From the NCBI GenBank assembly GCA_946222055.1, contig CAMIEW010000001.1, forward strand, positions 1 through 16,545: a stretch of 16,545 nt of DNA, given 5' to 3'. Below are positions 1 to 7,991 of the stretch, one piece after another. A model generated the notes under the pieces. It saw only the letters and a list, made by a program, of their open reading frames with translations. It searched no databases and was not told the origin of the DNA. This DNA is from an uncultured Porphyromonas sp. Lineage in GTDB: Bacteria; Bacteroidota; Bacteroidia; Bacteroidales; Porphyromonadaceae. Positions within the stretch are counted from its first letter, which is position 1; each line of letters opens with the position of its first letter. Both the position numbers and the translations under genes were made by a program.

Positions 1-1182
1 GTAGCCCTGTCGCGAGAGACCCTTGATGACCATATAATTGGTCCCCGGCCAGACGCCGCCCTGCCAGTAGCGACCATTGGGTCGGTACTTGGGGTGATCG
101 GCGGTGAGAGAGGGGATGGGGTGAGGGCGGGCAAATTCGCTCTCCTTCGTCAGGTGTGCCACGAGACGATCCATTCGCTCTCTGTCCAGTACGTCGGTCA
201 TCAGCGCCCAGTAGGCTCCGATCCCCTTGGCATCGCAGAGGGTGCCGTCGCGATACTGGTCGTAGAGGAAGCCGCTCTTGTCGTCCCACAGCTGAGTATT
301 GACATAGTCCTTGAGTGCCAGCGCCTCGGTCTCGTAGTCCTCGATCTCCTGCCACCGCTCGATGTAGAAGCCCATCTCGAGGAGCTGGTAGGCGGTCATG
401 ATCTGCTGGAGATTGGTGTCGAGCCAGATCATGTGACCGTGGGAGTAGATCGGATTGTACCCGTCCGGCACGCGGGGCATATTGTCCATCCCGGTCCCCC
501 AGCCACTGCTCCAGTAGGTGCCGTTGCGCCAGGTGCGATTGAGCCGCAGCCAGTCGTAGTAGCCGCAGAGCACAGGGAAGACGCGATGCAGTCGCTCGAG
601 ATCACCATACTGATGGTAGTATACCATCTCGCACCAGGGGAGCAGGTTGGGACCCGTGGAGGTGGGATCGTATCGCTCAAAGCAGTCAGCGCCGTCCGCC
701 TTGATCTCCCTGCAGATGAATCCGTCGGGGTGTTGCTTGGCGTAGAAGTTGTCAAGCGTCCTCTGGAAGGGGAAGAATCGGTCTCCGTAGCGGGCAAACA
801 TCAGGATGAAGCAGTCGTCCCACATGAAGAGGTTCCCATTATAGGCCGTGTCAATATATGTGGCGACAAAGCCCGATCCGGGGTCCGGCTGACGAATGTT
901 GTCGACAGCTATCCTCCAGGCATCCCAGTACATACCGATCTCCTCCTCGTGTCCCTCCCAGATCGGAGAGGGGAGGATCGTCCTTGCTTCGTCAAATGAG
1001 CGGGGCTGTGTGATCCGGGGCTTCATGGTCCGGAAGGCATTGTCGGTGACGAAGACGTTCTTTACATAAGTATTCTTGTACGGCAGTCTGTAGATCGAGT
1101 CGTTTCCTGCGCTGATCTGCGCTGAGGCAACTGCCACTGTGCCGGTCACCGCCAGGAGGGTCAGACATATTGCTTTTTTCAT
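1..1182 (-). CDS. GH63-like (MGH1-type) glycoside hydrolase, 3' end cut by window
   Basis: Predicted secreted (alpha/alpha)6-barrel glycosidase of the GH63/GH37 type. I translated 394 residues, open to base 1, so the C-terminus lies outside the window. The N-terminus MKKAICLTLLAVTG..ASAQ is a type I signal peptide. Family-like segments are MWDDCF near residues 120-124, SSGWGTGMDNMPR near 225-237, and ARPHPIPSLTADHP followed by NGRYWQGGVWPGTNY near 351-383. By family analogy D233 in GMDNMP is the likely general acid; the catalytic base should lie further C-terminal, probably outside the window. GH63 members include processing alpha-glucosidases and mannosyl-/glucosylglycerate hydrolases, so linkage and sugar cannot be fixed here. 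The 1182 start gives a canonical signal peptide; an upstream ATG at 1194 overlaps the regulator stop (ATGA) and would add MIVI. It is the most promoter-distal gene seen in the operon. Confidence 0.82.
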   Translation of the reverse strand, partial: MKKAICLTLLAVTGTVAVASAQISAGNDSIYRLPYKNTYVKNVFVTDNAFRTMKPRITQPRSFDEARTILPSPIWEGHEEEIGMYWDAWRIAVDNIRQPDPGSGFVATYIDTAYNGNLFMWDDCFILMFARYGDRFFPFQRTLDNFYAKQHPDGFICREIKADGADCFERYDPTSTGPNLLPWCEMVYYHQYGDLERLHRVFPVLCGYYDWLRLNRTWRNGTYWSSGWGTGMDNMPRVPDGYNPIYSHGHMIWLDTNLQQIMTAYQLLEMGFYIERWQEIEDYETEALALKDYVNTQLWDDKSGFLYDQYRDGTLCDAKGIGAYWALMTDVLDRERMDRLVAHLTKESEFARPHPIPSLTADHPKYRPNGRYWQGGVWPGTNYMVIKGLSRQGY

Positions 1183-1190
1183 AATAACTA

Positions 1191-2417
1191 TCATGGTGTA
1201 GGGTTAGTCGTACGCTCATCCACTGTCTCACGCAGGAGCTCGCTTGGGCTCCCGGAGACGGAGCAGTGGTGCAGGCGTCGGTACTTCTGGGGCGACATGC
1301 CCATGACGGACCTAAACTGGCGGGAGAGGTTCTTTGGGCTGCCGAAGCCCATCTCTTCCCCCAGTTCCATAATCGGCCTGTCACTGGTGATCAGGAGATG
1401 AGCAAGCTTCTCGACGCGGTACTTCATGATGTACTTCTGTATCGTCTGGCGTGTGGCTCTCTTGAATCGTATCTCCAGGTGTCGGCGCGAGAGAGGAACC
1501 TGTCGCACGACGTCCATCACGGAGAGCGGGTGAGTGGAGTGGTCGTGGATGAAGCGGATCGCCCTCGCCACCTCACGGTCGCTGATGGAGAGGATGTTGG
1601 TCGAGGCGCGCTCGCTGATCCGGACCGGACGGACCACCACGTCCTCTACCCTGTCGGACTTGTGGGAGAGGTATCGGTCGATCTGTGCTGCCGTCTCATA
1701 TCCTCCCTGTACGACATCGAGTGAGATACTGGAGAGAGGAGGGTCTGCTAGACCACAGATGGTCCGGTCGTCGTCCACCCCGAGGATCGCTACGTCCTGG
1801 GGGATGCCGATGTCAGCGACACGGCAGAGCTCAGCGATACGGATCCCCTCATTGTCATCGCAGGCGAAGATCGCTGTCTCCGGTGGCAGCTCCTCCAGAA
1901 ACTTGATCAGTCGCTCCTGACGGTAGTCCCACACCTCGTCGATAGAGGTCTCACGGTAGTCGGTCAGAGCATCTGCCAGCCCCGCCTCCTCGAGGTAAGA
2001 CCGGAAGCCGTAGTAGCGCTCCTGAGACCAAAACACATCTCGGTAGCCAACGAAGGCAAATGAGGTGAAGCCCTTGCGGATGAAGTATTCTGCTGCCATC
2101 TCGCCCGTCCCGCAGTAGTCTCCCGTGACGGCAGGCAGCGAGGGGATCGGCACCTTGTAGTCCTGTGCTATGGCCAGTATACCTGCCTCTCTGAAGGACT
2201 CGACCCGGTCCCCGGCATCGAAGCGTCCGATGATCGCATCCGCCTCCCACGCTCGGGCCCACTCCAGCACGCCGGCGAGACCATGCTGGCTCTTGTAGCT
2301 CGGAGGCATGCGGCAGACTGCCCAGCGGTCATGCTCCTGTGCGTAGGACTGTATGCCGGCAAATAGATTGTAGGAGTAGGACTCGGTAAAGTCTGTCAGC
2401 AGTATTAGTCGTATCAT
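1191..2417 (-). CDS. XylR-type transcriptional regulator (LacI-like sensor + AraC HTH)
   Basis: Cytoplasmic transcription factor of 408 residues. Residues 1-275 resemble the periplasmic-binding-protein/LacI sensor fold of E. coli XylR, with the hallmark stretch DVAILGVDDDRTICGL near 208-223 followed by PPLSSISLD. Residues 280-385 form an AraC-type double helix-turn-helix, with LSVMDVVRQVPLSRRHLEIRF in the first HTH and MELGEEMGFGSPKNLSRQFR in the second, ending in GMSPQKYRR. There is no signal peptide or membrane segment. The ATG lies one base after the phosphatase stop (TGA-T-ATG), and its own stop overlaps or abuts the GH63 start. Being inside the operon it probably regulates itself, and it should respond to an imported small sugar rather than a periplasmic oligosaccharide. 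The ligand is unknown; resemblance to XylR does not imply xylose. Confidence 0.92.
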   Translation of the reverse strand: MIRLILLTDFTESYSYNLFAGIQSYAQEHDRWAVCRMPPSYKSQHGLAGVLEWARAWEADAIIGRFDAGDRVESFREAGILAIAQDYKVPIPSLPAVTGDYCGTGEMAAEYFIRKGFTSFAFVGYRDVFWSQERYYGFRSYLEEAGLADALTDYRETSIDEVWDYRQERLIKFLEELPPETAIFACDDNEGIRIAELCRVADIGIPQDVAILGVDDDRTICGLADPPLSSISLDVVQGGYETAAQIDRYLSHKSDRVEDVVVRPVRISERASTNILSISDREVARAIRFIHDHSTHPLSVMDVVRQVPLSRRHLEIRFKRATRQTIQKYIMKYRVEKLAHLLITSDRPIMELGEEMGFGSPKNLSRQFRSVMGMSPQKYRRLHHCSVSGSPSELLRETVDERTTNPTP

Positions 2418-2418
2418 A

Positions 2419-3876
2419 TCACTCGTCAGATGGCTCGAGGTAGAGCATGCTCTCCGGGATAGGCTGTCGGAGGAGACTCTTTCCGGTCAGTCCCACCTCG
2501 AGTGTCTGTCCCATATAGTCCTCGAAGTAGTCGACCCTAAGCCGGTGGTAGCCTGCCTCCAGTGCGACCACTCCCTCCCGTAGGCGGGCACTGTGACCTC
2601 CGTCGTTGTCTACCACCTTTACTCCATCAATGTAGAGTACCGAGCCATCATCGGAGTAGGTGTAGAAGCGGTAGAGTCCCCGCTCCGGTATGCGGATGAG
2701 TGACTCGAAGATGTAGCCAAAGTGATCCTCCCGATCAGCTCCCTCGATAGAGAGGTAGGGTAGGGTCCCCTCCTTGATAAGTGTGGCGGTGGGGATCTGC
2801 TCGGTCTGCTTGATCGTCCCGGTGTAGTAGCGGTACCTCACTCCGTGAGTCCGGGCATCGAGAGAGAGTGCAGGTAGATAGTGAGCCGACTGCTCCTCAT
2901 CGGAGTCGAAGCCGGAGGGGTAGTAGAAGGTAGCCTCCCGACCTCTCTCCGGGGTGGCTATCCAGCTGTCGAAGCGCTGCTCTCCCTCGTGCAGGACAAT
3001 CATCCGTCCGCCTCTGGGAAGATCTCCATAGGCATCCAGACCGCTCACACGTCCGTAGCCGAGGGTGATGCCGTCTCGGATCGCTAGGGCGTCATTGGCA
3101 TGGTCGTGTCCGCAGAATACTCCCATCACGCCGCGTAAGTCAAGCAGTGTGCTGAAGAGTCCGCTATTTAGTGTGGAGGAGGAGATGCCCTCGTTTATCT
3201 GCCCCTTCCCCTGATCCTTTAGCACCTCAAACTCCGGTATGGGAATGTGGAAGAAGAGCATGGATGGGATCACGTCCCTGCCACTCTCAGAGATGGTCTG
3301 GGCATGAGTTCTTCTGAGCCAGTCGATCTGATCGAAGTGGATGTGGTCGTAGTGGCTGATAAATTGGTCCGTGTAGTACTGGCCCGAGTCCAAGAGGTAG
3401 AGTAGGGCAGCGATCTCCCCACCGGAGGAACTCTCGATGCGGATCTCTTGATTGCCCTCGCCCTTAATTTCCCTCGGTCCTCTGAGACTGATACAGTAAG
3501 GCTTCCCTTCGAGGAGGTCATAGATGGAGTCCTTGGAGATCACTTCAGCATCGTGATTGCCGAGCAGAACGCCGTAGGGCTGCTTCTCCTCCTCAAAGAA
3601 TCGAGTGAGGGTCCTCCAGCCCGCTGCCGCAGGACGCTCAGTGATGACATCACCGGTCAGCAGAACCAGATCCGGTCGCTCCGAGCGGATCACCTCCCGG
3701 AGAACCTCGTAAGTGCGTGTGGTATTGACTGAGGTAGGGTCGATGTGAAGGTCGGTAAACTGTGCTATACGAAAGGTGCTGTCGGCTCTGAAGCGCAGCA
3801 CTCCGCGCTGATCCTGCGCCGATAGGGAGCTCAAGCACAGGAGTAATAGGATGATGGATGTAAGTAGTCGCTTCAT
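2419..3876 (-). CDS. Secreted calcineurin-like metallophosphatase with C-terminal PA14-like module
   Basis: Predicted exported phosphoesterase of 485 residues. MKRLLTSIILLLLCLSSLSAQ is a type I signal peptide. The metallophosphatase core (about 35-300) carries the dimetal motifs in order: FTDLHID (D42, H44), LLTGDV (D76), LLGNHDA (N107, H108), FFHIP (H210) and FCGHDHAND (H257, H259). This layout resembles purple-acid-phosphatase-like and Icc-type phosphoesterases and fits phosphomonoester or phosphodiester cleavage. Residues about 340-465 form a PA14-like beta-sandwich with DREDHFGYIF, YSDDGSVLYIDG and NDGGHSARLREG; this type often binds carbohydrate. A related module ends the GH92 enzyme of this operon. 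The ATG overlaps the alkaline phosphatase stop by 4 bp (ATGA), so translation is probably coupled. The true substrate is unknown; a phosphorylated glycan fits the setting. Confidence 0.9.
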   Translation of the reverse strand: MKRLLTSIILLLLCLSSLSAQDQRGVLRFRADSTFRIAQFTDLHIDPTSVNTTRTYEVLREVIRSERPDLVLLTGDVITERPAAAGWRTLTRFFEEEKQPYGVLLGNHDAEVISKDSIYDLLEGKPYCISLRGPREIKGEGNQEIRIESSSGGEIAALLYLLDSGQYYTDQFISHYDHIHFDQIDWLRRTHAQTISESGRDVIPSMLFFHIPIPEFEVLKDQGKGQINEGISSSTLNSGLFSTLLDLRGVMGVFCGHDHANDALAIRDGITLGYGRVSGLDAYGDLPRGGRMIVLHEGEQRFDSWIATPERGREATFYYPSGFDSDEEQSAHYLPALSLDARTHGVRYRYYTGTIKQTEQIPTATLIKEGTLPYLSIEGADREDHFGYIFESLIRIPERGLYRFYTYSDDGSVLYIDGVKVVDNDGGHSARLREGVVALEAGYHRLRVDYFEDYMGQTLEVGLTGKSLLRQPIPESMLYLEPSDE

Positions 3877-5045
3877 GGTCTGGCAGTCTCGTGGGTGCAG
3901 CGCTCGGAGAGTCCGAGGAGGTGCATGACCTTATGATAGATCTCGGTATTGTGGTAGATGCCGGTGAAGTAGTCCGCTGAGGGTCCGTAGAGGTATATCG
4001 GTACCAGCACGCCGCTGTGGCCGCCGGTGGAGAAGTTTCCCTCCACTTCGCCCTTCTCCTCATCTCCACCGAGGACGGTGAGCCCTCCGGTCTCGTGGTC
4101 CGCTGTGACAATGACGAGCGTCTCGCCATCCTCTTCGGCCCACTTCATGACCGCTCCGATAGCGCGGTCGAAGTCTGCCGTCTCCTGCATCAGTAGGTCG
4201 AGGTCGTTGGTGTGACCATAGTCGTCCAACTGAGAGCCCTCGATCATCAGGAAGAAGCCCTCAGGGGTCTGCTTTGCCAAGTGATCAAGTGCAAGACGTG
4301 AGGCGTCGGAGAGTAGTTCTCCCCGCTCTAGAGGCACAGGTACGTCCTTCTCCGCATAGACACATAGCTCGCGGCCGGAGGAACTCTTTTCGCCTGCAGC
4401 GAAGTCTTTAAGGCTACGGGTGACACGATACCCCTTCTCCTTCATCTCCTGGAAGATATTGCGTCCATCAGGTCTGTCGGCAAAGACCTTTGCCCCACCG
4501 CCCATGATGAGATCGCAATGGCTGTCGGGGAATTGTCCGATGATCTCATAGGGTGCCTCTCGCTCTGAGCTGTGGGCGAGGAAGGCGGCCGGGGTAGCAT
4601 CGTAGAGACGGCAGGTGCTGATCACTCCTGTGCCGAGCCCGGCGCTGTGAGCGTGGTCGATGATGGTGGCGTAGGGTCGATCGAGACTATCCACAGCGAG
4701 TGTGTGGTAGCGAGCCTTATGCCCTGTGCTCATCGCAGTGGCGGCTGCGGCCGAGTCGGTCACGAGCTTGTCAAGCGCCGTGGTGATGACCAGCCCGGTG
4801 GCCTGAGCATTGGAGAGATTGATGTGTCCCTTATTGACGGTACGGAGGGCAGCAATGTGTGCTAAGCTCATTCCATCGCCGATCATCAGGACGACGTTAC
4901 GTACCTTCGTCCCTCCCACGGGGCGGACAGATACGGTCTCGTAGGTAGAGGGTAGGGTGACGGTCTGACGGCTCGGCTCCTGTGCCGATGCAGTGAGACC
5001 GATGAGGAGCAGGATTATAAGGAGGTGCTTAGATATGACTTTCAT
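3873..5045 (-). CDS. Alkaline phosphatase (PhoA superfamily), secreted
   Basis: Predicted periplasmic phosphomonoesterase of 390 residues with a type I signal peptide (MKVISKHLLIILLLIGLTASAQ). All landmarks of the classical alkaline phosphatase family are visible: VLMIGDGMS (metal ligand D57), VTDSAAAATA (nucleophile S98), a CRLYDATPAAF segment with R162 just after it in HSSER (probable phosphate-binding Arg), MIEGSQLDDYGH (E269, D274, H278), VTADHETGG (D316, H317) and STGGHSG (H343). Two Zn ions and one Mg ion are expected from the family. It starts 6 bp after the GH92 stop and overlaps the metallophosphatase by 4 bp. The context points to dephosphorylation of glycan- or inositol-derived phosphates rather than a general phosphate-starvation role, but this is inference. 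I do not assign phoA because paralogues are common. Confidence 0.94.
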   Translation of the reverse strand: MKVISKHLLIILLLIGLTASAQEPSRQTVTLPSTYETVSVRPVGGTKVRNVVLMIGDGMSLAHIAALRTVNKGHINLSNAQATGLVITTALDKLVTDSAAAATAMSTGHKARYHTLAVDSLDRPYATIIDHAHSAGLGTGVISTCRLYDATPAAFLAHSSEREAPYEIIGQFPDSHCDLIMGGGAKVFADRPDGRNIFQEMKEKGYRVTRSLKDFAAGEKSSSGRELCVYAEKDVPVPLERGELLSDASRLALDHLAKQTPEGFFLMIEGSQLDDYGHTNDLDLLMQETADFDRAIGAVMKWAEEDGETLVIVTADHETGGLTVLGGDEEKGEVEGNFSTGGHSGVLVPIYLYGPSADYFTGIYHNTEIYHKVMHLLGLSERCTHETARP

Positions 5046-5051
5046 GGATCA

Positions 5052-7991
5052 TTAGTGCTTGAGGGTGGGTGTGGTGTAGTCGGTCTCTCCGCGTCGGCGG
5101 TACTCCAGTCGTAGTCCCTTGCCCTCAGCGCCCTGCCAGTAGAGTAGGGTAAAGGGGTGTAGTCCGCGACTGAGTGCGGCCTTGCCGGTAGCTGAGACGA
5201 AGGCGTGCGAGCCGTCATTGAGGACAATTGGTCGGTCGTGGATACGTAGGACGGAGCCATCATCAGAGGTGAGACGAAACTCGTAGACATCGGTCTCCGG
5301 TACATCAATATATCCCGTGAAGATTAACGCAAAGAGATCCTCGCGGTCTCGCATCTCTATCGAGGGCTGATCGCAGACGCCGCGCTCTATGATAGGAAGT
5401 GCGGCGATCTGATCCGTACGCTCGACCGATCCGGCGTGGAGCGTCCAGCTGGCACCATCGGTAACGGAGGTGACCTCCATCGCCGGGGCGTACTCAGCCC
5501 TTGTGGCGATGAGCGTCGTGGTGGGCGAGGGATCTAGTCCTTCTTTCTCGGCAGTAGCCCGGAGGGTCGTGTTGCGAGTGAGGGTGATGGGGGTGCCGGT
5601 GTATTCCTTTTTCTCCTCCTCATCGATGGTGTAATAGATCGTCGCTCCGGGGGTGGCTGTGGCTAAGCTTACGCTCACCTGGTCGTGGAAGAGGGCGATG
5701 TCGTCCGAGCTGTAGACCGGCGACACGAAGTCCTTGCGAGTCATGCTGTAGGGCTTCTCCTCCACACGGAAGTCATCTACAGGTTTGTCGGAGAGCGCAA
5801 AGGCGAGTGTGCCTCCTTGAACGAGCTCCTCTGTGGTGACGAAGAGGCGGTGGAGCTCCTTGCCATTCAGGCTGATGGATCGGATATAGGGATACTCTGC
5901 AGGATCCTTGTCTGTGGTAATGGTGAGCTTGCCCTTCGGAAGCGTCAGGGTCACCTCCCGGAAGCGAGGGGTGGTGATCTGGAGCTCTCCGCTTGCCGGT
6001 GTCACCGGATAGAGACCAAGGGCCGTAAAGAGATACCAGGCAGACATCTGACCGCAGTCCTCATTGCCACTGATCCCCTCCGGAGTGTCGTCGTACAGCT
6101 CATCCAGGATCTGACGCGTAAGCTCCTGGGTACGGGAGGGGCGACCCAGGTAATTGTAGAGGAAGGCGAGGTGATGGCTCGGCTCATTGCCATGAGCATA
6201 CTGCCCTATGAGACCGGTGATGTCCTGGAGGTCTCCAGCCGGTGTGGTGTCGCTGAAGAGATTGTCGAGAGCGTCTAGCATCTCTTCTGCTCCACCGTGG
6301 AGAGCAATCATCCCCTCCACATCGTGCATGGGTGCAAAGCGGTACTGCCAGCCATTGGCCTCGGTGTAGTCCTTGCTTACCTCGTAAGGGTCAAAGTCGG
6401 CTCCCCAAGATCCGTCCTCGTGACGTCCGCGGAAAAACTTGGTGCTTCCGTCGAAGAGGTGGATGTAATTGTGAGCTCGCCTGTAGTAGGTGTCTGCAAT
6501 CTCTTTCTCCCCGAGTGCCTCCGCCATCCGAGCGATGCACCAGTCATCATAAGCGTACTCGAGGGTACAGGAGACGGACTCGTTGTGCGTATTGGCGGGA
6601 ATGAATCCCAGTCGGGTGTAGGCATCGGAGCCTTTCTTATTGATATTGGATGACTTGATCATCGCCTCGAGCACCTCCATCGGGTCGAGGTCGCCAAGCT
6701 GTCCGCTGAGGTAGGCATCAGCCAGTACGGAGACGGCGTGGTAACCGATCATGGTTCGGGTCTCGCCACTATAGAGTGGCCAGATGGGCAGCTCGCCCTG
6801 CTCACGGTACATCTGCATCATGGATCGGCACAGATCAGGCACCATTTCCGGATAGAGCAGGGTGAGGAGAGGATGCTCCGCACGGAAAGTGTCCCAGAGC
6901 GACAGAGTGGAGTAGCTCACTCCGGAGACTTGGTGGATCTGATCGTCCATACCTCGATAGCTTCCGTCGGCATCACTTGTTCTATTCGGCGCTACGAGGG
7001 AGTGGTAGAGGGCGGTGTAGAGGCAGGTGAGATACTCCTTCTTTCCCTCTTTTACCTTCACTTTAGAGAGCAGGTCATTCCACGTCTTCTCTGTGTTGGC
7101 ACAGACTTGGTCGAAAGTCTTCCCGCACCGTGAGAGCTCCGCATTGAGATTAGCCTCAGCTGCCTCCATAGAGGTCTGGGAGAGCCCGACAAAGATCTCC
7201 ACTACGCCGTCTTCCCCCGCATCCAGAGACAGTATCGCACGGATGGAGTCACCCTGAGCGATCTGCCCATTGACCTCTTCTCCATTCAGGAAAAGCTTGG
7301 TCTCTCGTATCGGACGACTTAGGTGGGCGGCAAAGTAGACGTGCTGTCCGGGCACCCAGCCGTTGGTGATCGTGTAGCCCCTCAGCGTACTCTCTGAGAT
7401 CAGCTCCAGTCCGCTCTCTACGATCTCATCCCCTTTGATATTCACTAAGTCGATCAGCAGCGAGGTCTCTCCGGAGTCCTTAGGATAAGAGTAGCGATGG
7501 ACGCCCGTAAGAGATCCGGCGGTAAGCTCTGCCCGGATGCCGTTGTCCAGCTCTACGCTGTAGTAGCCCGCATGTGCGCTCTCGCGGTCGTGGCTGAAAC
7601 CGACCTTGGGCAACCGCTCGTCATTGATGTGGTCAGCGTAGCTCTTGCTGTCGGTAATGGGAAGGAAGATCACATCCCCTAGGTCGCTGCATCCGGTGCC
7701 GGAGAGGTGGGTGTGAGCAAAGCCGTAGAGCGAGTCGTCATCGTAGTGGTATCCGGCGCAGGCATCCCAGCCCTCCCATCGTGTCTCCGGGCTCAGCTGA
7801 ACCATTCCCAGCGGAGCGGTAGCCCCAGGGAATGTGTGTCCGTGAAATCCGGTCCCGATGAATGGGTCGACCATCTCATAAAGCTTGGTCGGATCAGGAG
7901 TGATCAGTTCTTCTCCCCGACTATTGCCACAAGCGTAGAGCAGTGGCAGAGTGAGGAGTAGTCCGAGCTGTAGGGTTAGTTTGTTATTCAT
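5052..7991 (-). CDS. GH92 alpha-mannosidase lipoprotein with FN3-associated and PA14-like modules
   Basis: Predicted lipid-anchored, calcium-dependent inverting exo-alpha-mannosidase of 979 residues. The signal MNNKLTLQLG..LLYAC puts the lipidated Cys at 21. GH92 signatures include VDPFIGTGFHGHTFPGATAP (41-60), GWDACAGYHY (74-83), FAHTHLSGTG (91-100), THNESVSCTLEYAYDDW (468-484), DYTEANGWQYRF (541-552, E544 a candidate general acid), GNEPSHH (601-607) and SGNEDCGQMSAWY (641-653, with the candidate acidic base pair). After the catalytic part (to about 745) comes an FN3-associated/chitobiase-C-like repeat (about 760-830, GATIYYTID), then a PA14-like domain (about 850-970, TSDDGSVLRIHDRP). The module resembles that of the metallophosphatase. 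Linkage preference (1,2, 1,3, 1,4 or 1,6) cannot be read from sequence. Its ATG overlaps the PI-PLC stop by 4 bp. The retained Glu at 544 argues for a normal glycosidase mechanism. Confidence 0.94.
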   Translation of the reverse strand: MNNKLTLQLGLLLTLPLLYACGNSRGEELITPDPTKLYEMVDPFIGTGFHGHTFPGATAPLGMVQLSPETRWEGWDACAGYHYDDDSLYGFAHTHLSGTGCSDLGDVIFLPITDSKSYADHINDERLPKVGFSHDRESAHAGYYSVELDNGIRAELTAGSLTGVHRYSYPKDSGETSLLIDLVNIKGDEIVESGLELISESTLRGYTITNGWVPGQHVYFAAHLSRPIRETKLFLNGEEVNGQIAQGDSIRAILSLDAGEDGVVEIFVGLSQTSMEAAEANLNAELSRCGKTFDQVCANTEKTWNDLLSKVKVKEGKKEYLTCLYTALYHSLVAPNRTSDADGSYRGMDDQIHQVSGVSYSTLSLWDTFRAEHPLLTLLYPEMVPDLCRSMMQMYREQGELPIWPLYSGETRTMIGYHAVSVLADAYLSGQLGDLDPMEVLEAMIKSSNINKKGSDAYTRLGFIPANTHNESVSCTLEYAYDDWCIARMAEALGEKEIADTYYRRAHNYIHLFDGSTKFFRGRHEDGSWGADFDPYEVSKDYTEANGWQYRFAPMHDVEGMIALHGGAEEMLDALDNLFSDTTPAGDLQDITGLIGQYAHGNEPSHHLAFLYNYLGRPSRTQELTRQILDELYDDTPEGISGNEDCGQMSAWYLFTALGLYPVTPASGELQITTPRFREVTLTLPKGKLTITTDKDPAEYPYIRSISLNGKELHRLFVTTEELVQGGTLAFALSDKPVDDFRVEEKPYSMTRKDFVSPVYSSDDIALFHDQVSVSLATATPGATIYYTIDEEEKKEYTGTPITLTRNTTLRATAEKEGLDPSPTTTLIATRAEYAPAMEVTSVTDGASWTLHAGSVERTDQIAALPIIERGVCDQPSIEMRDREDLFALIFTGYIDVPETDVYEFRLTSDDGSVLRIHDRPIVLNDGSHAFVSATGKAALSRGLHPFTLLYWQGAEGKGLRLEYRRRGETDYTTPTLKH

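Noticed and set aside
94..999. Long open frame on the plus strand opposite the GH63 gene
   Set aside because: It is antisense to a well-supported glycosidase frame, has low-complexity Val/Gly/Glu-rich composition and no recognisable domain; typical shadow of a GC-rich coding strand.
5685..6278. Plus-strand open frame of about 197 codons opposite GH92
   Set aside because: It lies wholly antisense to conserved GH92 motifs and shows no family features.
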